A stretch of 64,000 nucleotides of DNA from Sphingobacterium spiritivorum (GTDB lineage: Bacteria > Bacteroidota > Bacteroidia > Sphingobacteriales > Sphingobacteriaceae). Where the stretch lies: NCBI RefSeq assembly GCF_016724845.1, contig NZ_CP068082.1:5022001-5086000 (forward strand), in the 5' to 3' direction. The notes beneath the pieces are model-generated. The model worked only from the letters and a program-made list of their open reading frames with translations. It did no database searches and had not been told where the DNA came from. The stretch's first letter is position 1, and each line of letters begins with the position of its first letter. Below, one piece after another: positions 36,530 through 45,133 of this stretch. A program made the position numbers and the translations under genes.

Positions 36530-38941
36530 ATGCATCATAGAATCCTTTCTTTCTTAATTTTTCTATTTCTACTGATAAATACCAGCTACGCGCAGATAAG
36601 TTCGGTAACTGTATCAGGAACAATAAGAGCACAGGCCAGCAAAGAACACTTACCTTATGTAACTATAACCCTTAGCACTGCATCTGACAACAAGTTTGTA
36701 TCAGGAACTGTTTCCGATGAACAGGGACGTTTCACCTTATCTCATATTAAACCCGGTAATTACCAGTTGTCGATTTCACTTGTCGGATATAAAAATCAGC
36801 AACAAAATCTATATGTGGGCAGCCTTTCCGAATATCTGGATGTAGCAAATATTAATCTGGAATCCGATGAACACATGTTGGACGAAGTAACAGTAACCGG
36901 CCAACAGTCGGGAATAAGTCAGAAGATGGATAAAAAAACATTTACAGTTGCCGATAACCTGAGTCAGACCGGAGGATCCATATTACAGGCATTGCAAAAT
37001 GTGCCGGGAGTAAGTACTCAGGAGGGAAAAGTACAGCTCAGAGGCAGTGACAAAGTTGCTATTCTTATTGATGGCAAGCAGACCGCTATGACCGGATTTG
37101 GCAGCCAGACAGGACTGGATAATATTCCGGCATCAGCTATTGAACGTATTGAAATCATCAATAATCCTTCGTCCAGATATGATGCAAATGGAAATGCAGG
37201 TATTATCAATATTATTATGAAAAAAGAGAAGAAAGAAGGATTAAATGGTAAGATTGGATTAACTACAGGTGCCGGAGCATTGTGGGTGCGTCAGGCCAAT
37301 TTGCCGACCATCCGGCCACAGTATACGTTTACGCCAAAGATCAATCCTTCTCTTTTCCTTAACTATCGCAAGAATAAAGTCAATGCCTTTTTATCTGTAG
37401 ATAATCTCTACACACATACGTTAAATAAAAATGAATTTGTAGACCGTGTATACGATGACGGTACAACAATCCGTCAACAAACCAAACGTAACAGGAATAC
37501 AAACTACTTTACCTCAAGAATGGGACTGGATTGGACCATAAACGAGCAGAATACACTGACCGTATCCGGACTTTTCGGCAGTGAAAAGATAATAGATCGT
37601 GGTGATGAACCCTTTTTTAATGCGGATCTTTCTGAGCGGCTCAGACTGTGGCAATTTTTAGAAGACGAACTCAAAACGACTGTAATGGCTACAGCTAATT
37701 ATCAGCACAAGTTTAAGGAAGCCGGACATACACTAAATGTCGGGCTGAACTATACCTTCCACCGTGAAGATGAAAAATACTTCTTTGACAATATCATGCC
37801 TGATTATACAGGTAAAGATGCTTTCAAACTGATATCTGATGAGCAGGTAATGGATCTGAATATTGACTATGTAAGACCTCTTAAATACGGGCGAATAGAA
37901 GGAGGCTTGAAATTCAGGCACAGGCGCATTCCTACCGATATGCTCCTTATCCCGGGACTCCATTCCCCATTGGACAGCAATGCCGGTGGTTGGGCTACTT
38001 ACAGGGAGATAATTCCTGCTGCATATGGAAATTACATCTTTGAAAACGAAAAGATTGAAGCAGAAATTGGTCTTCGAATGGAATATGTAGACCTGAAGTA
38101 TGATGTAAACCCGCTGCATCCGACATACAAAAGTGACGGATACAATTACACACAACCTTTTCCGAATATCAGACTGGCATACAAGATAAATCCTCAAAAC
38201 AAATTTTCATTGTTTTACAACAGAAGAGTGGACAGACCTAACGAAGTAGATATACGGATATTTCCCAAATATGATGATGCAGAGATTATCAAGGTTGGTA
38301 ATCCCGCTTTACGTCCGCAGTTCACCAATTCCTTTGAACTCGGGTACCGCAGTGACTGGACCAAAGGTTACATTTATACAGCCTTATATCATCGCTTCGC
38401 TGATGGTACCATTTCACGTATATCGACTACTGTACCGGGAAGCAATCTGATTTACGCCATTTTTCAGAATGCAGGCAGAAGCTATAACTCCGGATTGGAA
38501 GCTATGTTTCATCAAAAATTTTCTGACACTTATACCTTAGATATCAATGGTAATATGTACCGCAATCAGATCAATGCCTTTACTGTCGAAAACCTTTACC
38601 CTGTTACACACAGTTTTCATGCAGACGAACAACGTATGTTTTCGGGAACGCTGAAGATTAATAATAATTTTCAATTCCCAAAAGGACTTGATGCACAATT
38701 AACAGCGATCTACCTTGCACCAGATATTATTCCGCAAGGAAAAATACAAAGCCGGTTTTCCATCGATTTAGGTCTCAAAAAAGCTGTTCAAAAGGGCAAA
38801 GGAGAACTCTTTCTTAATGCAAGTGATCTGTTAAATACGATGGTTATTAAAAAGACGATCGAGGGTAATACTTTTTATTATACCAGTAAAGATTATTATG
38901 AAACTCAGGTCGTACGATTGGGATACAGCTATAAGTTCTAG
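36530..38941 (+). CDS. TonB-dependent receptor of the outer-membrane beta-barrel family
   Basis: The 803-residue protein has a signal peptide (ending TSYAQ), a carboxypeptidase-regulatory-like domain (about 25-110, VSGTIRAQASKEHLPYVTITLS), and a plug (about 125-225, VTGQQSGISQKMDKKTFTV and ILQALQNVPGVSTQEGKVQLRG). The barrel is of the OMP_b-brl_3 type (VDRPNEVDIRIFPKY..., ending VVRLGYSYKF). This class differs from SusC and has no SusD partner. Substrate unknown; linked two-component systems often tie such receptors to metal or envelope stress. It follows PAP2 by about 50 bases and ends before a strong terminator. Confidence 0.92.
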   Translation: MHHRILSFLIFLFLLINTSYAQISSVTVSGTIRAQASKEHLPYVTITLSTASDNKFVSGTVSDEQGRFTLSHIKPGNYQLSISLVGYKNQQQNLYVGSLSEYLDVANINLESDEHMLDEVTVTGQQSGISQKMDKKTFTVADNLSQTGGSILQALQNVPGVSTQEGKVQLRGSDKVAILIDGKQTAMTGFGSQTGLDNIPASAIERIEIINNPSSRYDANGNAGIINIIMKKEKKEGLNGKIGLTTGAGALWVRQANLPTIRPQYTFTPKINPSLFLNYRKNKVNAFLSVDNLYTHTLNKNEFVDRVYDDGTTIRQQTKRNRNTNYFTSRMGLDWTINEQNTLTVSGLFGSEKIIDRGDEPFFNADLSERLRLWQFLEDELKTTVMATANYQHKFKEAGHTLNVGLNYTFHREDEKYFFDNIMPDYTGKDAFKLISDEQVMDLNIDYVRPLKYGRIEGGLKFRHRRIPTDMLLIPGLHSPLDSNAGGWATYREIIPAAYGNYIFENEKIEAEIGLRMEYVDLKYDVNPLHPTYKSDGYNYTQPFPNIRLAYKINPQNKFSLFYNRRVDRPNEVDIRIFPKYDDAEIIKVGNPALRPQFTNSFELGYRSDWTKGYIYTALYHRFADGTISRISTTVPGSNLIYAIFQNAGRSYNSGLEAMFHQKFSDTYTLDINGNMYRNQINAFTVENLYPVTHSFHADEQRMFSGTLKINNNFQFPKGLDAQLTAIYLAPDIIPQGKIQSRFSIDLGLKKAVQKGKGELFLNASDLLNTMVIKKTIEGNTFYYTSKDYYETQVVRLGYSYKF

Positions 38942-38972
38942 TCACAACAATTTTAAAGGTTATTATAAAACA

Positions 38973-39007
38973 AAAACCCCACTTAGGATAATCTTAAGTG
39001 GGGTTTT
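38973..39007 (+). terminator. strong rho-independent terminator
   Basis: A perfect 13-bp stem AAAACCCCACTTA/TAAGTGGGGTTTT lies just after the TonB-receptor stop codon. Confidence 0.92.
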
Positions 39008-39058
39008 CACGTTCTTAGGAGTAATATTCATTCCGAAAAAATAGGGTTAAAACTATGC

Positions 39059-39126
39059 AGAATAGCTAATGTGAAGACTATTACAGGAGCATCTGTTTAT
39101 CCGTTATAAATCACGCCTTCATAATT
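39059..39126. repeat. decayed copy of the lipoprotein-end/ABM-end junction at 40124-40191
   Basis: The blocks AGAATAGCTAATGTGAA and ATCACGCCTTCATAAT occur here and again exactly 1065 bases downstream (the second block with one substitution), with equal spacing between them. In the downstream copy these are the lipoprotein stop region and the end of the convergent ABM gene. The segment between the blocks has diverged. It looks like the leftover of a tandem duplication. Confidence 0.5.
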
Positions 39127-39227
39127 GCAAATCCCTTACCGATACCTGCTTAACATATCGGCATATCTAAAGAATAATATTATATTTATGTTTAAAAGGA
39201 TTATAAATGTATTAAATCACTTAAAAA

Positions 39228-40130
39228 ATGAAAATAATTGCCAGTCATCTTTTATATCTGTCTTTACTATTTACCCTAACATTTTGCAGTGGATCTTCTG
39301 AAAAACAAGAGCAAGAGATGATATGGTTGGTCTTTCAGCCTAAGGTCGAATTGAATAAATCTGTTACGTTAAGATTATTCTTTAAAAATAAACCGGAAAC
39401 CGGAAGTATTAAAGTACATTCAGCTACCAAAGATAACTACGAAGAACTTGAGGGCTCAGAGATCGAAAGAGAAATGGAATCACAAGCTGATTTATATTTT
39501 TACGACATCACTTTTGTAGCAGGATCATTAGGAAAATCAGATCTCCCCATTATAGAAGCCAAAATAGACGGAAAGATTTATAAAAGCAGCGCAGAGGTTA
39601 TAGAAGTTGTAGAAAAACAAGATGTGGACATCAACGCCATAAAATTGGTATTAGAATCTGACAAGGACCGATACACTATAGATGATACCATCAGGCTTGC
39701 TTTGTACGAATATTCAAAATTCTCACAGATTTCTAAATTTACTCCGGAAGACTTAGTAAAAAAAGGAGCTCCTGAAGCTCTATTTGCAATTATTGATTCA
39801 GGTAATGTAGATTATGAGGTTGGTATTCCTGGTTTCAAAAAGTATATAGACGCACACTTTAATGTCGCAAATTATGATTGGAACGTAAATGATATCGGTA
39901 AGCGTATGGCAACATTGGATGGTCAGCTTTATATTAAAAACCGAATCTTCAACATGAAAATGGTCGCAAAAGAAAAAGGAATTTTTACAATCCCTCAAAG
40001 CCGGTTTGATTATAAAATTTACCCCTATGCGGAAGCTTTTAAAGAGGAACTGCTTGGCTCCGATCAAACTCTACGTACAAAAAATAAAATACCCGCACAG
40101 TCCAATTCATTGAAAATTATAGTAGAATAG
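39228..40130 (+). CDS. lipoprotein, function unknown
   Basis: The 300-residue protein has a lipoprotein signal (LLFTLTFC, then SGSSEKQEQE). The mature part has two segments: an Ig-like N-terminal half (VELNKSVTLRLFFKNKPETG and a C-terminal EVVEKQD strand) and a second half (LESDKDRYTIDDTIRLALYEY, ending SNSLKIIVE) that may be another beta-sandwich. No family is recognised. It converges with the ABM gene 25 bases downstream. Confidence 0.72.
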   Translation: MKIIASHLLYLSLLFTLTFCSGSSEKQEQEMIWLVFQPKVELNKSVTLRLFFKNKPETGSIKVHSATKDNYEELEGSEIEREMESQADLYFYDITFVAGSLGKSDLPIIEAKIDGKIYKSSAEVIEVVEKQDVDINAIKLVLESDKDRYTIDDTIRLALYEYSKFSQISKFTPEDLVKKGAPEALFAIIDSGNVDYEVGIPGFKKYIDAHFNVANYDWNVNDIGKRMATLDGQLYIKNRIFNMKMVAKEKGIFTIPQSRFDYKIYPYAEAFKEELLGSDQTLRTKNKIPAQSNSLKIIVE

Positions 40131-40155
40131 CTAATGTGAAAATCTTCACCTTAGC

Positions 40156-40461
40156 TTACATTTTAACTGTGTCAATCACGTCTTCATAATGCAGAACTTG
40201 CGGAAACGGATCGTAATAATCATGCAGCAATTCCTTCCACTTCAAATATTGAGGAGACTGTCTAAATCCAATTTCGTGCGCTTCAACCGTGACCCATTCC
40301 ACTAAAAGAATATATTGATTTTCAATTTCTACACATTTTTTCAATGTATGTTTGATATAACCTTCAATTGAAGAAATATATTGACCTGCAGTTTGAAAAT
40401 CAATTTCGAACTGATCAGACAGACCTGGTTTTACATTTAATATAGCGAGTTCTAGGATCAT
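40156..40461 (-). CDS. antibiotic-biosynthesis-monooxygenase-fold (ABM) protein
   Basis: The 101-residue cytoplasmic ABM domain shows LAILNVKPGLSDQFEIDFQTA, EGYIKHTLKKCVEIENQYILLVEWVTVEAHEIGF and the C-terminal YYDPFPQVLHYEDV that marks this branch. Its members are small dimeric proteins of unassigned substrate. It is the last chromosomal gene before the left end of the mobile element. A decayed copy of its 3' end lies 1065 bases upstream. Confidence 0.85.
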   Translation of the reverse strand: MILELAILNVKPGLSDQFEIDFQTAGQYISSIEGYIKHTLKKCVEIENQYILLVEWVTVEAHEIGFRQSPQYLKWKELLHDYYDPFPQVLHYEDVIDTVKM

Positions 40462-40574
40462 AGGTAATAAAGTGATAGTGAAACTTCCGGATATACAATC
40501 TTCAAATATAAAGATTTGTCTGCCTCAGTAAAGCATTCCATTTTTTCGGATCAAAAAACGGAGGGACATTGCAT

Positions 40575-40605
40575 AAAAAAAACCTTCATCTTTCGATGAA
40601 GGTTT
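40575..40605 (-). terminator. terminator hairpin at the left element edge
   Basis: AAACCTTCATC-TTTC-GATGAAGGTTT is an 11-bp perfect stem. On the minus strand it is followed by a T8 tract, so it terminates leftward transcription, directly after the tRNA-like fragment. Confidence 0.85.
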
Positions 40606-40606
40606 C

Positions 40607-40636
40607 TGCGGGCTGACAGGGATTACAGTCGAACAC
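40607..40636 (-). tRNA. tRNA 3'-end fragment (not functional)
   Basis: On the minus strand the sequence reads GTGTTCGACTGTAATCCCTG then TCAGCCCGCA. It looks like a T-loop and acceptor 3' strand with five extra bases inside the T-loop (GTTCGA-CTGTA-ATCCC), placed as expected before a tRNA-type terminator. No D-arm, anticodon arm or 5' acceptor strand exists upstream. It probably marks an old integration at a tRNA other than tRNA-Ser, because the acceptor sequences differ. Confidence 0.45.
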
Positions 40637-40733
40637 TTAATACCGTTTTTAACGTTTTTGGATGGGGTGAAATAGCTGATAAAAAATTTAAACATTCCTA
40701 TAAACATAGTCTTTACTTGTATCCATCCGTACT

Positions 40734-41156
40734 TTACTCTTTAACAGGTTTAAGTTTATACCTTTTAGAAGTGAGTAATTGAAAAGCATAATTTGCAGTA
40801 TTGAATCGATTGCACCAATGCCGACATCGTTTTTTAATTTCTTCATCAAAATACTGTTGATAAGGATAACCAATTTTAGGTGAAGCGTAGTTGTTACATA
40901 CTACAATATATTTTGATAGGTTCTCTTTATTATATTCATCATTCAGATTTTTTAAGTCATCCCGAACGACTTCTACTGAAGGCTCTAAATTATCAAGATT
41001 GATGTTTTCCAAGTAGTCTGGTAGAGCAAAAGGTTTTCTTCCTTTTGGTTTTGATGCAAGATACTCATCAATCTTGCTTTGAAAACTATCTTGGCTTTTC
41101 TTTAACTCCATAAAGGAAGCAAGGTCAACATTGCGGAATTTAAGTTCCTTAGCCAA
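40734..41156 (-). CDS. unknown 140-residue protein at the distal end of the defence block
   Basis: The predicted soluble protein is charged and helix-rich in its first two thirds (LKFRNVDLASFMELKKSQDS, then EVVRDDLKNLNDEYNKENL). The C-terminal part carries paired cysteines and aromatics: VVCNNYASPKIGYPYQQYFDEE, KKRCRHWCNRFNTANYAF. The RCRHWC motif could bind metal or DNA, but this is a guess. It starts 35 bases after the 60-residue gene and is the last gene of the co-directional block. I know no family. Confidence 0.6.
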   Translation of the reverse strand: MAKELKFRNVDLASFMELKKSQDSFQSKIDEYLASKPKGRKPFALPDYLENINLDNLEPSVEVVRDDLKNLNDEYNKENLSKYIVVCNNYASPKIGYPYQQYFDEEIKKRCRHWCNRFNTANYAFQLLTSKRYKLKPVKE

Positions 41157-41191
41157 TTCGATTATGCTAGATCTCTTATAGTACCGTGTCC

Positions 41192-41374
41192 TTACACAAG
41201 TTCAAAATCTGTTAACCATTCACCACGCTGAATCTCTAATTTTCTATATTCCTTAGTCGCTTTTTCGATTGCTTCGATAGAAATAGGCAATTCAATTGAC
41301 TGTTCAGATATACCTGCGAGTTTGTAAACAATTGCTTTGAGGTCTTTTAACTCATCTAAAATTTGTTTTTCCAT
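41192..41374 (-). CDS. unknown 60-residue helical protein, possible antitoxin or adaptor
   Basis: The frame encodes MEKQILDELKDLKAIVYKL, then IEAIEKATKEYRKLEIQRGEW and LTDFELV, mostly helix, starting with a leucine-rich coiled-coil-like stretch. It begins seven bases after the HerA stop and is followed by the 140-residue gene, so the two are likely co-expressed. A small helical protein before a slightly larger partner resembles an antitoxin-toxin or chaperone pair, but there is no motif proof. Confidence 0.6.
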   Translation of the reverse strand: MEKQILDELKDLKAIVYKLAGISEQSIELPISIEAIEKATKEYRKLEIQRGEWLTDFELV

Positions 41375-41381
41375 ACATCTA

Positions 41382-43559
41382 TTATGGTTGTCCGAATTTA
41401 TTTTGCAAGGTTTTCAACATATCACCTGCAATAGGTTTTGACGTTTTGGTTTTATCATCGTCAGCTTCTACTGTTGATGGTACCGAGTCTTTCTTATCTT
41501 CATTGTTTAATTTTTTCAGGTCTTCACCGTCTAAATAAACGTCAAAGTCTTTTTCTCTAAACCAATTTCTACTTATTTCGTTATTGTCACTTTTCGGTTT
41601 TGGATTAGCTTCATTTACCTTAAATGTTGTTGGTAAGTTTACAGCGTGACCAAATATTAAGGCGTGTTGTGTCGGTATTGATGGTAGTCTTTTTAATATG
41701 GTTTCTGAAATATGAGGTGTTATTTGCCTTATGTGAGATAAATCTTCTGGATTTTGAATTCTGTGCACAATAAAATTACTACACTGAGATAAAACAGTTC
41801 TCGAAAGTTCACTTGGTCTTTGCGAAGAAACAAGCAAGAACATACCATATTTTCGCCCCTCTTTGGCAATGCGTTCAAATATCCTGTTAGCATCACCAAA
41901 TACTTTACCTGAATCAGTTGAGATATATCTATGAGCTTCTTCCAATACAAGATTTACGGGAAATGTATTTCGATATTTTGCAACTTTTAATTTTTCAAAA
42001 ATTAATCTTGAAAGAACACAAGAAATTACTTCAACAGTTTCATCATTGGCTGAGTTTAGGTCAATAATTATTACTTGTGATTTTTTAGTTTTTTCTTCAA
42101 GACCTAAAAATTGGTTCAAGTAAGCATGTTGTTCAATATTAGTTTTGTTTTCTGTCAAGAAATTAAAGTCATCTCTCTCCTTTATACTTTTAAATCTGGT
42201 AATTAATGATGAGCAATAATCTCTGATTTGTCTATTTCCGTGTGCCTCTTCATAGAGTATAGCGAGGTCTAACGCATCTTCTAATAATTTGAAATCAAAG
42301 TCCTGATTAGATTGATAAGAAGGAAGATAAAAGTTGGAGGATAAGAACATATAGTCGCCCTCGTCAGTTCTTTGTTCCAGATAATCAAACAAATGCTGAA
42401 TACCTTTCATTTCCCCGAAATGAATGAAAAGACAATTCTCAATTGTACAATTTACAGTCTTAATTCCATTGTGAAAAGTAGCGCCATTAAAATTAATTGA
42501 CAAATTAATTTCAGTCGTGTAGAATTTTTGCAATATTGATTTGATTCTGTCCTTTTTCGAAGGACTGCTTGTTTCATCCCTTAATATTTGAGTAATACAA
42601 GAGGCCAGTATATGATTTTTGACAGTGTTGGTCGCTCCCGACTGAAACAAAACAGCAAGAGCTAAAGCATTTCTTAAAATAGGCAATTGCGATTTTTCAC
42701 TTGCTTTTAGTAATAATGCCCATTCATCGATATCCAAAAACCAATGTGGCAGAATAAAACTTTGAATTATGCTATCCTTTTCCTCAACTTCATCGATAGC
42801 AAAGTTTTTGACTTCAATATTAGTATTCCCCTCTCCAACATGCTCAAAAGCTTGTCTGTATTCTCCATTTACATCGAAGAATATAAATGTACTTCCTGTG
42901 GCACTGTATTCATCAAACTTGTATAGAGTTTGTAACATAGAAGCTATGGTACAGGATTTTCCACTCCCTGTATTTCCAAGAACTGCTGAATGACTACCAA
43001 AAAACTTGTCAATATCTATTTTTACAGCATAGTCAGGGAAAATAGTTGATTTTCCGATAGGTAGAGAAGTGTATTTTTCTTTACATTGACAATTTCCATT
43101 TTTACATCCCTCATTATTCTGACAACTTTTTTCTTTTATCTTGTTCGTTTTGAAAATCGTATCTAATTCCTGCTCTTTAATATAAAGCACATCAGAATAT
43201 AAAGTAGGGTATACACTTACTCCGAAATCAAAATTAGATTCATTCTCTTTGTTTGTTTTGATTGTACCAATAGGCAAAACCTCCAAAAACTTTCCCGCTT
43301 GGATTTTGCTTAAAATCTGGTCGGTAGGGTTAGAAAAAGGAACATTCAGGTCTTTTTCTCTAACACCAGCAACTTCTGCAACAATATAGTAATTTTGGTA
43401 TGGAACAATTACATAGCTGTTCAATTGAGCAAAATAATGAATATCATCAAATCCGCTCACGTTGAAATTGTCAAGACCGCTTAATAATTCAACCGAAAAT
43501 CGGTCGGAATTAATGGCTACAACTTTACCAATAACCCTTTGCTTATCTTCCTTTGTCAT
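41382..43559 (-). CDS. herA: HerA-type hexameric ATPase/helicase of a SIR2-HerA defence pair
   Basis: The 725-residue protein has an N-terminal HAS-barrel-like region, then Walker A GNTGSGKS (195-202), Walker B VNLVLEEAHRYIS, and an arginine-finger/sensor region VSSQRPSELSRTVLSQCSNF. It is a DUF87/FtsK-HerA translocase. In characterised SIR2-HerA (Nezha-type) systems this partner assembles with SIR2 and restricts phage. The start overlaps the SIR2 stop by four bases (ATGA). An unusual insert carries four cysteines, Cys146, Cys152, Cys157 and Cys159 (C-x5-C-x4-C-x-C), just before Walker A; it may bind zinc or an iron-sulfur cluster. Confidence 0.92.
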   Translation of the reverse strand: MTKEDKQRVIGKVVAINSDRFSVELLSGLDNFNVSGFDDIHYFAQLNSYVIVPYQNYYIVAEVAGVREKDLNVPFSNPTDQILSKIQAGKFLEVLPIGTIKTNKENESNFDFGVSVYPTLYSDVLYIKEQELDTIFKTNKIKEKSCQNNEGCKNGNCQCKEKYTSLPIGKSTIFPDYAVKIDIDKFFGSHSAVLGNTGSGKSCTIASMLQTLYKFDEYSATGSTFIFFDVNGEYRQAFEHVGEGNTNIEVKNFAIDEVEEKDSIIQSFILPHWFLDIDEWALLLKASEKSQLPILRNALALAVLFQSGATNTVKNHILASCITQILRDETSSPSKKDRIKSILQKFYTTEINLSINFNGATFHNGIKTVNCTIENCLFIHFGEMKGIQHLFDYLEQRTDEGDYMFLSSNFYLPSYQSNQDFDFKLLEDALDLAILYEEAHGNRQIRDYCSSLITRFKSIKERDDFNFLTENKTNIEQHAYLNQFLGLEEKTKKSQVIIIDLNSANDETVEVISCVLSRLIFEKLKVAKYRNTFPVNLVLEEAHRYISTDSGKVFGDANRIFERIAKEGRKYGMFLLVSSQRPSELSRTVLSQCSNFIVHRIQNPEDLSHIRQITPHISETILKRLPSIPTQHALIFGHAVNLPTTFKVNEANPKPKSDNNEISRNWFREKDFDVYLDGEDLKKLNNEDKKDSVPSTVEADDDKTKTSKPIAGDMLKTLQNKFGQP

Positions 43560-44980
43560 TTTAGCAAGTCTTTTAGGTTATTTATTGTTGTTTCCATTTT
43601 CTTATCCAAATCTTCTGCCGTCAGGTCAGGCATTATTTCTTCAACAAATCTTTCAAAATAATGTAAAGGCGTGTCTGAATCATCATTTCCACCAATTATC
43701 CAAATTCTTGAATCGTTTAATTTTTGCAATTTTCCAATTGCATTCCAATCGTTTGGCTCTCCAATGACAATCAACCTAAATGATGGAATGGTAAAGGCTT
43801 GAAAAATCAAGTTATTTATATGCTCGTCACTAAAACTGTATCCTATTGTTACAAGGATATTATTATTCTGCATTAGTTTCTTCTGAAACTCCCGAAACAA
43901 ATCAGAATAAGGACTTCCCAGACTTGCATTGTATTTCAAAGGTGTAGGATGAATCATGATAGTGTCCTTATCCTTTAATACCTCGAACGTTGGATCTTGT
44001 ATTTCCCTTACTTTAAAGAGCTTCGTTCCTCCTTCTTCTTCAATCCAATTGACTGAACCATGAATTTTATACAAATAAAAGAAGTTGTCAATTACACTCC
44101 ATTTGGATTGTGACAAATCCATTTTTTCCGCAAGGGCATAATTGAAAATCGCTGGGTTGAAAAATTTGCTTATCCCTCCTGTGAAACCATTCACATAGTG
44201 TATTCCCAATAAATCCATTGCACGCTCCGAATACAGATCATAATTTGTTGTAAAGATATTTAGGCGTGGTAAGGTTGGGTTTCGTGTCAATAGCTTTCTG
44301 TAAAACTGCTTATAAAGTTCAATCAAAGGCAAGTCATTGCTCGGATTTTCTTTATCACTTTTTGTATTATCTTCATTAAGACATTTTTGTAACAGGAAAT
44401 TTCGGGCTTTCCAAACAATAGATTCTATTTTCTCAAAATGTGTTAACTCATTGAATGCTTTACCATCTCTTACATTTTTTAATGCCTGTTCTTTCTCTTC
44501 TTTGCTGAGAATATTTGATTGATAAAACGATAGGCTGTGTAATGTTGATAAAAATACTTCAAGGTTTTTCGCAAAGATTTCTGTTTCTACATCAATGCTC
44601 AGTTCATCCTTTAACCACTTTTTTTCATCTTCAAAATTGTCCGCATTATAGAACTCAATAGCCATTGGAGCCATAACAGGAATGCCGATTTGAGTTTTCT
44701 CTTTTTTTAACGGGTTTTCTATGTCGGCATCTTTTGTTTCAAGCTCTTCAGTTACTTCTTCGCTTGTCGGAACATCAACGTTGTCTGTTGCTATTTGTTT
44801 TTCATCAGTTACTTCGATTTCATAAGAAGAGCATCCACTCCCTAAAAGAAATGAAAGGTTTTTATTATCAAGAACTTTTAAAAAAGAATCTTGAATTTTG
44901 TTTAATTCAACTTGTTCTGTTTCTTGGTCATTTTTTGATTCAAGAATGTTCTCCTTTCCTTTGTGAAAAAATATTGCCAT
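43556..44980 (-). CDS. SIR2-domain defence effector (predicted NADase)
   Basis: The 474-residue protein has the SIR2 nucleotide-binding motif FLLGSGCSS (residues 45-52), IFTTNYD (242-248) and the catalytic-type His in KIHGSVNW (His307). A GxxFSDEHINNLI motif comes late (GYSFSDEHINNLIFQAF). It is paired with HerA by a four-base overlap, the layout of SIR2-HerA anti-phage systems where SIR2 depletes NAD and/or works with HerA on DNA. An acidic, Thr/Glu-rich insert (about 53-100) directly follows the first NAD motif. A decayed copy of the mod end lies between this gene and the upstream ATPase-nuclease gene. Confidence 0.9.
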   Translation of the reverse strand: MAIFFHKGKENILESKNDQETEQVELNKIQDSFLKVLDNKNLSFLLGSGCSSYEIEVTDEKQIATDNVDVPTSEEVTEELETKDADIENPLKKEKTQIGIPVMAPMAIEFYNADNFEDEKKWLKDELSIDVETEIFAKNLEVFLSTLHSLSFYQSNILSKEEKEQALKNVRDGKAFNELTHFEKIESIVWKARNFLLQKCLNEDNTKSDKENPSNDLPLIELYKQFYRKLLTRNPTLPRLNIFTTNYDLYSERAMDLLGIHYVNGFTGGISKFFNPAIFNYALAEKMDLSQSKWSVIDNFFYLYKIHGSVNWIEEEGGTKLFKVREIQDPTFEVLKDKDTIMIHPTPLKYNASLGSPYSDLFREFQKKLMQNNNILVTIGYSFSDEHINNLIFQAFTIPSFRLIVIGEPNDWNAIGKLQKLNDSRIWIIGGNDDSDTPLHYFERFVEEIMPDLTAEDLDKKMETTINNLKDLLK

Positions 44981-44991
44981 AATCCTTCTAT

Positions 44992-45056
44992 TTAAAACGC
45001 TTTAAACTTGTCGCCCATATTATGTTTCAGATTTCATTTTTTGTAGTGTTTAAAGC
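44992..45056 (-). pseudogene. decayed copy of the type III mod 3' end
   Basis: This about 65-base stretch matches the last 22 codons of mod at 47239-47304. On the minus strand it still reads NLKHNMGDKFKAF and stop. TGG has become TGA, and one base is missing from the A/T run upstream, shifting the frame. Sequence beyond the match is unrelated. It is followed by the SIR2 start, as mod's true end is followed by the ATPase-nuclease start. Confidence 0.85.
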
Positions 45057-45133
45057 AAACCTTTTATTAGGACATCGTTTTTTTACACGCGTGTGGCTTG
45101 TACGGTTCTGCCTCAAGTTCCTCTGTCCAAAGT

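Noticed and set aside
40525..40707. 60-codon minus-strand frame across the left element edge
   Set aside because: It runs through the terminator hairpin and the tRNA relic; such frames are common translations of tRNA regions.
41382..44980. SIR2-HerA pair as an undescribed system by itself
   Set aside because: SIR2-HerA is an established anti-phage pair; only the context, Cys insert and extra small genes are unusual.
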